Source: Pseudomonas gingeri (lineage in GTDB: Bacteria; Pseudomonadota; Gammaproteobacteria; Pseudomonadales; Pseudomonadaceae). From it: a stretch of 64,000 bases of DNA. The stretch is taken from NCBI RefSeq assembly GCF_013386115.1, contig NZ_JACAOR010000013.1, positions 62,001 to 126,000 on the forward strand. The letters run 5' to 3'. The position numbers and the translations under genes were made by a program. Positions 35,898 through 42,759 of the stretch are shown here, piece after piece. The notes under the pieces were generated by a model. The model searched no databases. It was not told the origin of the DNA and saw only the letters and a list, made by a program, of their open reading frames with translations. The first letter of the stretch is position 1. Every line of letters begins with the position of its first letter.

Positions 35898-38071
35898 GGC
35901 TTCGCTGTCGCGCTGCTTTCGCCGTCAACCGGCACCAGACGGCCTTCGGACATCTGCAAGACCGTCGTACAGGCATCCGCCACCTCCCGGTCATGGGTGA
36001 CCACGACACAGGCCAGGGGCAGCTGGCGAATCGTCTCGATCACCACATCGTGCGATGCCCGATCCAGATGGGCCGTCGGCTCGTCGAGCAGCAGCAACTG
36101 CGGCCGCCGATACAGCGCCCGGGCGATCAGCAGGCGTTGCCGTTGCCCGGAGGACAACTGGATGCCCACCGAGCCCAGTTGCGTGTTGAAACCATTGGTC
36201 AGTTGCAACACGCACTGGAGCAGGCCCACTTGTTCGACGCAAGCCTGTAGCCACGGGCCGTCCAGCTCGTCGTCCATCACGATATTGTCGACCAGGGTAC
36301 CGTCGACGATCTCACCCTGGGCCATGACATAAGCCACACTCTGGCGGTAGCGGCGCAGGCCGAAATGTCGCAGCGCCTGGCCGTTGATGCGGAACAAGCC
36401 TGCATCCAGCGGATAAAAGCCGGCCAGGACCTTGAGGAAGGTGCTCTTGCCACAGCCGGAAGGGCCCAGGATGGCGATCTTCGCGCCCTGCCCCTCAAGG
36501 CTGAAATCCAGCTTGTCGAAGGTCGGGCGCTCGAACGAGCTGTAGCAGAACCGCGCATCCTGCATGCGGATGGAGCCGATGGATTCGCGCTGCCCGAGCG
36601 GGCTGCTGCTGTAGACACAGGACTCGAACGGTTCCGGTTGCTCGTCGACGATGTCATCCAGCCGTCCCAGCTCGACCCTCACCAACCGCAGGTTCATGTA
36701 GCCATCCACCAGCTTGAAGGCGCATGCCATGAACATGTCCTTGTACAGCACGAAGGCAAACAGATCGCCGACGCTGTTCTCGCCGTTCAATACCGCCAGG
36801 GCCCCCAGCGCACTGACCAGCAGCGAGTGGCCGTGGGACAGGCCCTCATGCACCACCTGGTTCATCGCCTGCATGCGCTGGACCCCGGCGCGGGCCGTTT
36901 CGGTGTCCGCCTGCCGATTGCTCCAGGACGCCAGTTTCACCGCTTCGTAGTGATAGAGCTTCATCGACTCGATGCCACCGAGGACTCCCAGCAACGTGAC
37001 GTTGCGCAGGGTCTCGGCCTCGATCGAGGCCTTGTGGCGCTTTTCCATCGCCGGCAGGGTCAGGCCCCGAAAGAGAAAAAACAGCAGGCACAACACCAGG
37101 GACAAACCCGCCAGCTTGAGATTGATCAGCGCCATCAGCAGCAGGAAGACCAGGGCGAACAGGCTGTCGATGCCGATGTCCATCCACCCCGCCGTGAACG
37201 GAAGATAGACCTTGTCTGCGGCCTGGGTGCGTCGCAGGAGATCGCCCGGGGCGCGACGCTCGAAATAGCCCAGCGGCAGGCGCAGCAAGCGGGCGATGAC
37301 GCCGGTCGAGAGATCCTGGGTGAGCGCGACCCGCAGTTGCGCATCCAGCAGTGCCCGCAGCCAGGCGGCGACGGTCTTGAACAGAAAAATCCCGCCGAAG
37401 ACATACAGGATCAGGTACAGGAAATCCTCATCGTTCTTGGCAACGACCTCATCGATCGTCAGCGAGAACAGCTTCGGCGCGGCGATCCCGCCCAGGTAGC
37501 CGACCACTGACAGCAGTCCCATGGGAATCAGGTAGCGCAAGAGCCACGGGTTCTTGCGCAGCAGGCTGGCAAAGCCCAGCGACGCCGGGACCCGGACGCC
37601 GGCCTGCAGGGTAAAGGCCAGGCCCGGGAGCATTTCCAGGGCGACACCACTGAACAGCGGTAAGGCTTCTTCCCAGGTGTAGAAACGCCGTCCCACCGCC
37701 GGATCGACCAGGTGCAGGCCGGTTCTGCTCACCGCCTCCAGCACCACGAAATGCCGGTTGTTCCAGAACAGGATCGATGGCGTACGCAGTTGCCCGAGTC
37801 CGTCCAGCAGGGTTTTCAAGGGGCGACAGGTAAACCCCAGCTCGTCGGCCACCTTGATGAGCTGGAACAATGACATGCCGTCCCGCGCCACGCGGTAGTC
37901 CCGTCGCAGCTGACGCAGGGCCAGGTGCTTGCCGTGGTAACCGGCGACCATGGCAAGGGAGGCCAGGCCGCACTCGGACATTTCGTCCTGCAGGATCACC
38001 GGCACGCGCTTGCGCAGCCTCTGCCCGGAGCGCGCCAGGGCATCGCGCAATACCGCCTTGAGCCCACTCAT
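35894..38071 (-). CDS. C39 peptidase-containing ABC transporter (bacteriocin/microcin exporter)
   Basis: The 725-residue product has three parts. Residues 1-150 are a C39 double-glycine peptidase with oxyanion Gln28, Cys34 (MSECGLASLAMVAGYHG), His107 (NNRHFVVLE) and Asp123 (VDPAVG), i.e. a complete triad. Residues 170-450 hold six membrane helices. From about 500 follows the ATPase, with Walker A GPSGCGKST (536-544), signature LSSGQRQR and Walker B LLLLDEPTAHLD. It would cut the leader of a precursor peptide while exporting it, with a HlyD adaptor and a TolC-type outer-membrane protein (not in this window). ATG 38071 overlaps the hlyD stop by 4 bases, so the longer upstream frame is rejected. 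Confidence 0.93.
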   Translation of the reverse strand: MSGLKAVLRDALARSGQRLRKRVPVILQDEMSECGLASLAMVAGYHGKHLALRQLRRDYRVARDGMSLFQLIKVADELGFTCRPLKTLLDGLGQLRTPSILFWNNRHFVVLEAVSRTGLHLVDPAVGRRFYTWEEALPLFSGVALEMLPGLAFTLQAGVRVPASLGFASLLRKNPWLLRYLIPMGLLSVVGYLGGIAAPKLFSLTIDEVVAKNDEDFLYLILYVFGGIFLFKTVAAWLRALLDAQLRVALTQDLSTGVIARLLRLPLGYFERRAPGDLLRRTQAADKVYLPFTAGWMDIGIDSLFALVFLLLMALINLKLAGLSLVLCLLFFLFRGLTLPAMEKRHKASIEAETLRNVTLLGVLGGIESMKLYHYEAVKLASWSNRQADTETARAGVQRMQAMNQVVHEGLSHGHSLLVSALGALAVLNGENSVGDLFAFVLYKDMFMACAFKLVDGYMNLRLVRVELGRLDDIVDEQPEPFESCVYSSSPLGQRESIGSIRMQDARFCYSSFERPTFDKLDFSLEGQGAKIAILGPSGCGKSTFLKVLAGFYPLDAGLFRINGQALRHFGLRRYRQSVAYVMAQGEIVDGTLVDNIVMDDELDGPWLQACVEQVGLLQCVLQLTNGFNTQLGSVGIQLSSGQRQRLLIARALYRRPQLLLLDEPTAHLDRASHDVVIETIRQLPLACVVVTHDREVADACTTVLQMSEGRLVPVDGESSATAKP

Positions 38072-39348
38072 GTCGGCTCGTCCGTCGACAACGGTGCAGG
38101 CCGGACCGCCGGCCACACGCCGGGATTACGTTCCAGCCCCTTGAGCACGGGCAGGAACAGCCACTCCATCAGGCTCAGGCGTTCCAGGCTCAAGGAGCCC
38201 CTGAGGGTCATGCCGTCCTTGAGCCAGTCCTGGCGAATACGGGTGTGAGGGGCACTGAAATCCGGCTGTACCTCCACCAGGTAGGTGGGCGCCTCCCGCG
38301 CTTCATCGCCGGTCTCGCCGGGGATCGCCGCCCTGTAGGTACTGGCGGAACTGTGCACGATGGCGCCTTTGACAATACCATGACGCTCATAGGGAAAAGC
38401 ATCGAAACGCAAGATCACCTCGGTACCGGGTGTAGCGAAACCAATGGCCGACGTGCTGACGTCCAGCATGATCCGCAACTGCGAATCCCCGGCCCGGGCG
38501 GCCCGCAGCAGCAACATCGGATGGCCCGCCTCGACCCGGCCGCCGGCAAATACCGCCACGGTGTCCACGACGCCATCCACGGGAGAAAGCAATACATATC
38601 CCTGGTTCTTGCCCAGGGATTCCAGGCGTTCCAGCCACTCGTTGCGCTGGCGGGCGAACTGCCCCAGGCGAGCCGCCAGGTCCTGGTCCGCCTGGCTGAC
38701 GCGCTGCTGCAACTCCAGGCGCCGCTGCTGTGTGCTGGTCCTTGCCAGCTCGTTGCTGGCCTGGTCCTCGAGGGCCGACTCATGGACCACCACCGCCTGG
38801 TCCCTGGCTGAGCCGGAAACCGCGCCCTCGCCCGCCAGTTGCTCATGGCGCTGCCGCTCGTCCAGGGCGGTGCGGACCCGGCGCTGGATCGATTGCCCTA
38901 TGCGGCTGTTGAGCGCCAGATCCTCATCCAGTTGACGCAGTTGGCGTTGCAGAAGGTCCTGATGCGCGACGTGGGCGGAGCGGGCCAGACTTTCTTCCGC
39001 CGTCAGCTCATCGAGCAGGTTGTTCAGGCGCTCGATATTTCTGGCGGAGAGGGCCCGGTCACTGTCGGCCTCGATATTTTCCGGGGCCACCGTGCGCAGG
39101 CGAATCAGCGGCTGGCCGCGCTTGACCGGGGAGCCGGCACCCACCAGCACCTCGTCGACATGGGCCGCCTTCTCATTGGCGATACGCACCACATCGCGGG
39201 TCATTACCCGCCCCTGGACCTCTTCCTTCCTGAGATAGCTTCCCGTCGACAGCAGCACCATCACCGCCACGACAAAAAGACCGAGCACCGCGCCCAACAG
39301 CAAGGGCCGCAACGCCGATCTCGGGGTGACCGTCCCCCATTCGAGCAT
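38068..39348 (-). CDS. HlyD/CvaA-type membrane fusion protein
   Basis: The 426-residue product has a short cytoplasmic start, one membrane helix (about residues 14-35, LLLGAVLGLFVVAVMVLLST), a lipoyl half-motif (VRIANEKAAHVDEVLVGAGSPVKRGQPLI), a long coiled-coil hairpin of about 130 residues rich in Arg/Gln/Leu, the second lipoyl half (VLLSPVDGVVDTVAVFAGGRVEAG) and a beta domain. This is the periplasmic adaptor for type I-like peptide export, resembling the CvaA group used with C39-ABC exporters. It overlaps the exporter gene by 4 bases and lies 115 bases downstream of the precursor peptide gene. Confidence 0.92.
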   Translation of the reverse strand: MLEWGTVTPRSALRPLLLGAVLGLFVVAVMVLLSTGSYLRKEEVQGRVMTRDVVRIANEKAAHVDEVLVGAGSPVKRGQPLIRLRTVAPENIEADSDRALSARNIERLNNLLDELTAEESLARSAHVAHQDLLQRQLRQLDEDLALNSRIGQSIQRRVRTALDERQRHEQLAGEGAVSGSARDQAVVVHESALEDQASNELARTSTQQRRLELQQRVSQADQDLAARLGQFARQRNEWLERLESLGKNQGYVLLSPVDGVVDTVAVFAGGRVEAGHPMLLLRAARAGDSQLRIMLDVSTSAIGFATPGTEVILRFDAFPYERHGIVKGAIVHSSASTYRAAIPGETGDEAREAPTYLVEVQPDFSAPHTRIRQDWLKDGMTLRGSLSLERLSLMEWLFLPVLKGLERNPGVWPAVRPAPLSTDEPT

Positions 39349-39396
39349 AAGTAAATCCGTACAGGGGAAGTTCGCCGTGAATCAGGCATCGGACAA

Positions 39397-39424
39397 ACGG
39401 GGCGAGGTCATCGACCTGCCCCGT
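39397..39424 (-). terminator. Hairpin between precursor peptide gene and hlyD
   Basis: On the minus strand ACGGGGCAGGT and ACCTCGCCCCGT pair around a short loop, with one bulged base, followed by TTTGTCC. The position is typical of partial terminators that let a bacteriocin structural gene be expressed above its exporter genes. Confidence 0.55.
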
Positions 39425-39463
39425 CTGATGCTATTGCTTCAGCTCATGGTCTATCAGTGAAAG

Positions 39464-39622
39464 TTACGACTTGGCCGAATGAGTGAAGAATTCCTTCATA
39501 TTCTTGAAAAAGTCCCCTACTACCGCGCCCGCATCGGCACCCCAACCGGCCCCGCGGATATCCATGGTTTCATCGAGGGTCATTTCCTGCGGGGCATTGT
39601 CTTGCTGCTTAACATCTTCCAT
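39464..39622 (-). CDS. Precursor peptide with double-glycine-type leader (microcin-like)
   Basis: The frame of 52 codons starts at ATG 39622, preceded by GTGAGG at 8-base spacing, and ends at TAA 39464-39466. The leader MEDVKQQDNAPQEMTLDET leads to MDIRGAGW. If cleavage follows Gly24-Ala25, the leader has Met at -12, Glu at -8, Ile at -4, Gly at -2 and Ala at -1, as in C39 substrates; only -7 (Thr) deviates. The core is 27 residues, begins Gly-Trp-Gly, contains two stacked GxxxG steps (Gly28, Gly32, Gly36) and a Phe/Lys-rich amphipathic end (DFFKNMKEFFTHSAKS), has no Cys and is near-neutral. It is the first gene of the hlyD-C39 exporter-acyltransferase operon. Function as a toxin or signal is inferred. 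Confidence 0.82.
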   Translation of the reverse strand: MEDVKQQDNAPQEMTLDETMDIRGAGWGADAGAVVGDFFKNMKEFFTHSAKS

Positions 39623-39661
39623 CGGGATACCTCACTGATCGAGTTATGAAAAACACATCAG

Positions 39662-39680
39662 GCCGGACACACTGTCCGGC
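39662..39680. promoter_or_regulatory. Perfect inverted repeat upstream of the precursor peptide
   Basis: GCCGGACA and TGTCCGGC flank CAC, 40 bases before the peptide start. Two more inverted repeats occur upstream (GCACTCC...GGAGTGC at 39693-39725 and GGTGCC...GGCACC at about 39780-39797). It may be an operator for the peptide operon or the terminator of the phosphonate genes; a T-rich stretch follows within 6-12 bases on the minus strand. Confidence 0.45.
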
Positions 39681-39810
39681 TTGAATTTCATCGCACTCCA
39701 CGGGCCCGGGGGCATTGCCGGAGTGCGCGATCATTCTCCCAAGCAGCCAGGAAGGGAACTATAAGACCGGCGAGTATCCGGTGCCTGAATCGGCACCAGC
39801 CAAACCAGAA

Positions 39811-40407
39811 CTATGCCTCGCGAGCTGTAGTATCAATCACAGGTTTACTCAGCAGGTGTTGCGCCTTGCCTCTCAAAAGCTGCAAGTCGATGAGCGGAGT
39901 GTGGCGCTGCTTGGCCTGCTCGTCCCAATGACGCATCCGCAAACTCACGCCACACAAAGGGTCCAGCTCGAAGGCCCGGGCCTCCTCCGGGCTCATGACA
40001 CCACCCTGGTACTCCAGCGTACGGCGACTGGCCTCGCTCAGGCGCTCGTAGTACCCGGGATCGGTCAATGTCAGATAACGCTTGGCCTGCACGTGATACT
40101 CCACCAGCCGGGCCAGCCGCTCGCTGAAACCGGCCCGGCGCAGATAATCCGCGCCCAGGCGCTCATGGCTGACAACGCCATAGCCGCCCATATCCCCCGC
40201 AGGCTGCTCACCGGCCGGGCAGATATGCCCGATATCGTGAAAGAACGCCGCCAGCACTACTTCATCGTCGAAGCCTTCGGCCATCGCCAGTTGCGCGGCC
40301 TGGGACATATGCTCCAGCTGCGAGACCGGTTCGCCGATGTAGTCCGCGTCGCCAAACCGCCCATAGAGGCCGAAGACCTCGTCCAGTACCCGTTCGACCT
40401 GGTTCAT
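39811..40407 (-). CDS. Phosphonate-operon HD-domain oxygenase (PhnZ/TmpB-like)
   Basis: The 198-residue product carries the HD-domain metal ligands: His in LEHMSQAAQLA, the HD pair in AAFFHDIGHIC, His in VVSHERLGADYL and later VEYHVQAKRYL. This pattern matches the phosphonate-associated HD proteins (PhnZ, TmpB), mixed-valent di-iron oxygenases that cleave the C-P bond of 1-hydroxyphosphonates. Normally a 2-oxoglutarate hydroxylase supplies that hydroxylated substrate, and none is seen here. The start overlaps the FAD oxidoreductase stop by 4 bases. In the whole frame the open region extends far upstream, but that portion is the other gene read out of frame. Confidence 0.85.
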   Translation of the reverse strand: MNQVERVLDEVFGLYGRFGDADYIGEPVSQLEHMSQAAQLAMAEGFDDEVVLAAFFHDIGHICPAGEQPAGDMGGYGVVSHERLGADYLRRAGFSERLARLVEYHVQAKRYLTLTDPGYYERLSEASRRTLEYQGGVMSPEEARAFELDPLCGVSLRMRHWDEQAKQRHTPLIDLQLLRGKAQHLLSKPVIDTTAREA

Positions 40408-41543
40408 GCGGACTCTCCCAGCAAAGTGGCAAGGTTGTTTTCGGCCATCTGCGGGCCGACGCTCATGCCGACCCCGGTGTGCATCAGCGCGGCACTGACC
40501 CCCGGCGCCGCCCGCAGGAACGAGAACGGGCCCGGCCCCTTCGAACCGTAGACACCCTGCCACCGTTCCAGCACCTGGACCTTGCAGCCCAGGGTGTGCT
40601 CGGCCAGCTCCAGCATCCAGGTGTCCACCTGTTCGGCATTGAAGGGCGAAGCATCGCTGCCGTAATGGTGGGAGTCGCCGATGATCAGCTCGCCATGGGG
40701 CGTCGGACTGATCAGCAGATGGATACCGTGTTCCTGCAGGTGCGGGCTCTCGCGCTGGATCTGTTCCCGCACCGCGGCCGCCTCGGGCAGGTCGCAGAAC
40801 GCCCCGTAGTGCACGCAGCTCAGGCCGGTCAGCACCGCGTGTTGCAGGTTCAGGCTGTTCGACAGCGGGCGCGCGCGAAGCATTTGCAGACGACAGATGC
40901 CCGGCTGCAACCGGGCCATCGATTCGGCCAGCAGCGTCTGATAATCGTGGCCCGAACAGACGATGATCTGCTCGCCGCGAAAGCTGCCGGCGGTGCTGTG
41001 CAACCGGCCGGGCTCGACCTCGCGCACCAGCGTCGAGAAGTGGAATTCCACGCCCAGTTCGCGGCGCAGGTAGTCGATCAGCGTCGGGATCGCCTCGCGG
41101 GAATACAGTTGCTGGTCGTCCAGGCCATGCAGGGCGGCACGGTGATGACTGAACTGGCCGTCGTGCAGGGCGTGCAGGTCCTGGCCCCGCAGCAACTTCA
41201 CCCGATAGCCGTGCTCCCCGGCACGTCTGGCACAGAATGCCTCCAGCAGATGTTCTTCCGCCTCGGTACGGGCGAAGAGCAGCGAGCCGTTGCGCTTGAG
41301 TTGAAAACCGGCCTGCCGTGACCAGTGGTCCCAGATGTCCCGACTGGCACGCGCCAGGTCGAGCATCACGCCCGGCGGCTGGCCGGTGACCAGAGCCTGG
41401 CCGAAGTTGCGCACGGACGCGCCGAGGGGAGTCGCGCTGCGCTCGAAGACCTTGACCCGCAGGCCACGGCGGGCGGCGGCGTAGGCATGGGACAGGCCCA
41501 GGATGCCGGCGCCGACGATGAGAATGTCGTTGTGAGTTTCCAT
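40404..41543 (-). CDS. Phosphonate-cluster FAD-dependent oxidoreductase (DAO family)
   Basis: The 379-residue product is a D-amino-acid-oxidase-type flavoprotein: ILIVGAGILGLSHAYAAARRG at the N-terminus binds FAD, and the C-terminal block LMHTGVGMSVGPQMAENNLA closes the site. It belongs to the group found in 2-aminoethylphosphonate gene clusters, thought to oxidise the amine of aminoethylphosphonate or of N-alkylated forms. It lies in the same leftward transcription unit as the AEP-type ABC transporter, 135 bases downstream of the binding protein across a REP pair. ATG 41543 gives the flavin motif at residue 6; the frame upstream is REP sequence. Confidence 0.82.
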   Translation of the reverse strand: METHNDILIVGAGILGLSHAYAAARRGLRVKVFERSATPLGASVRNFGQALVTGQPPGVMLDLARASRDIWDHWSRQAGFQLKRNGSLLFARTEAEEHLLEAFCARRAGEHGYRVKLLRGQDLHALHDGQFSHHRAALHGLDDQQLYSREAIPTLIDYLRRELGVEFHFSTLVREVEPGRLHSTAGSFRGEQIIVCSGHDYQTLLAESMARLQPGICRLQMLRARPLSNSLNLQHAVLTGLSCVHYGAFCDLPEAAAVREQIQRESPHLQEHGIHLLISPTPHGELIIGDSHHYGSDASPFNAEQVDTWMLELAEHTLGCKVQVLERWQGVYGSKGPGPFSFLRAAPGVSAALMHTGVGMSVGPQMAENNLATLLGESA

Positions 41544-41574
41544 GGGTATTCCGTGGGGAATGGCCGCTACGCGG

Positions 41575-41664
41575 TTCGCGAGCAAGCTCGACTCCCACAG
41601 GACTCGCGTCGTTCACAAAAACAGGGATCGACACAACACCTTGTGGGAGCCGGCTGGCCCGCGA
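41575..41664. repeat. Diverged inverted REP pair inside the phosphonate operon
   Basis: Two diverged REP copies (41575-41598 and 41643-41664) face each other between the binding-protein gene and the FAD oxidoreductase gene. In an operon this position often stabilises the upstream mRNA. Confidence 0.65.
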
Positions 41665-41678
41665 TAGTGGTCCAGGGG

Positions 41679-42716
41679 TTATTGGGCGACTTTTTCCGAC
41701 TTGCCGTCATAGCGCTTGCGCCACTCGGTGAGGATCTCGTCGCGGTTCTTCGAGGCCCAGGCGAAGTCGTTCTTGATCAGGCGCTGTTCGTAGTCGGCCG
41801 GCAGTTCGGTCTGCGGCTTGGCGATTCCCGGCTGGGCCAGCACGGCGAAGTTTTCCTTGTACAGTTCCATGGCCGCCGGGCTGGCGGAGAAGTCGGCGAG
41901 TTTCTTCGCCGCGTCTTCATGCGGGGTGCCCTTGATCACCGCGGTGGCCTCGATTTCCCAGCCCAGGCCTTCCTTCGGCAGGATGATGTCCAGCGGCGCG
42001 CCCTGGCGTTTGAGCTGCACGGCCGGGTATTCGAAGGAAATACCGATCGGGAACTCGCCGGAGGCCGCCAGCTTGCAGGGCTTGGAACCGGAGTGGACGT
42101 ACTGGCCGATGTTCTGGTGCAGGTCATCCATGTATTTCCAGCCCTGCTTCTCGCCGAAGGTCTGCAACCAGGCGCTGACATCGAGGAAACCGGTGCCGGA
42201 CGAAGCCGGGTTGGGCATCACGATCTTGCCCTTGTACTCGGGCTTGGTCAGGTCCTGCCAGCTCACCGGCTTGGTCAGGTGCTGCTTCTCGGCTTCGACG
42301 GTGTTGAAGCAGATGGTCGCGGCCCAGACGTCCATGCCCACCCAGGACGGCGGGTTGGCGGCGTCACGATAGTTGCTGCCGATCTTGCCCAGGTCTTTCG
42401 GTGCGTAGCTCTGCAACATGCTTTGCTGGTCGAGGATCGCCAGGCTCGAAGCCGCCAGGCCCCAGACCGCGTCAGCCTGCGGGCGGGCTTTTTCGGCCAG
42501 CAGCTTGGCGGTGATGATGCCGGTGGAATCGCGCACCCACTTGATTTCGACGTCCGGGTTGGTCTTCTCGAACGCGTCCTTGTAGCTCTTGAGCTGTTCG
42601 GCTTCGAGGGCGGTGTAGACGGTCAGCTCGGTTTTCGCGGCAAAGGCATTCAGGCTGAACGCCGAGAGGACAGCAGCGGCAAGAGCCAGTGGGGTGAACA
42701 GGCGTGACTTGGACAT
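41679..42716 (-). CDS. 2-aminoethylphosphonate-type ABC transporter, periplasmic binding protein
   Basis: The 345-residue precursor has a signal peptide (about residues 1-26, ending SLNAFA) and a type 2 periplasmic binding fold of the iron/thiamine/AEP group: LTVYTALEAEQLKSYKDAFE, then WVRDSTGIITAKLLAEK, and MPNPASSGTGFLDVSAWLQ. These blocks match the phosphonate-specific binding proteins of AEP transporters. The neighbours (permease, ATPase, LysR regulator, HD oxygenase) support the substrate class. Iron or polyamine transport is less likely given the context. Confidence 0.85.
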   Translation of the reverse strand: MSKSRLFTPLALAAAVLSAFSLNAFAAKTELTVYTALEAEQLKSYKDAFEKTNPDVEIKWVRDSTGIITAKLLAEKARPQADAVWGLAASSLAILDQQSMLQSYAPKDLGKIGSNYRDAANPPSWVGMDVWAATICFNTVEAEKQHLTKPVSWQDLTKPEYKGKIVMPNPASSGTGFLDVSAWLQTFGEKQGWKYMDDLHQNIGQYVHSGSKPCKLAASGEFPIGISFEYPAVQLKRQGAPLDIILPKEGLGWEIEATAVIKGTPHEDAAKKLADFSASPAAMELYKENFAVLAQPGIAKPQTELPADYEQRLIKNDFAWASKNRDEILTEWRKRYDGKSEKVAQ

Positions 42717-42759
42717 GGCGCGGTTCCTTGAGTGAGTGCGAGTTGATCGGGTGGGCGAA

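Noticed and set aside
40408-41634. N-terminal extension of the HD-oxygenase frame
   Set aside because: The frame stays open for 400 more codons, but this stretch is the FAD oxidoreductase gene read in another frame. The real start at 40407 overlaps its stop by 4 bases.
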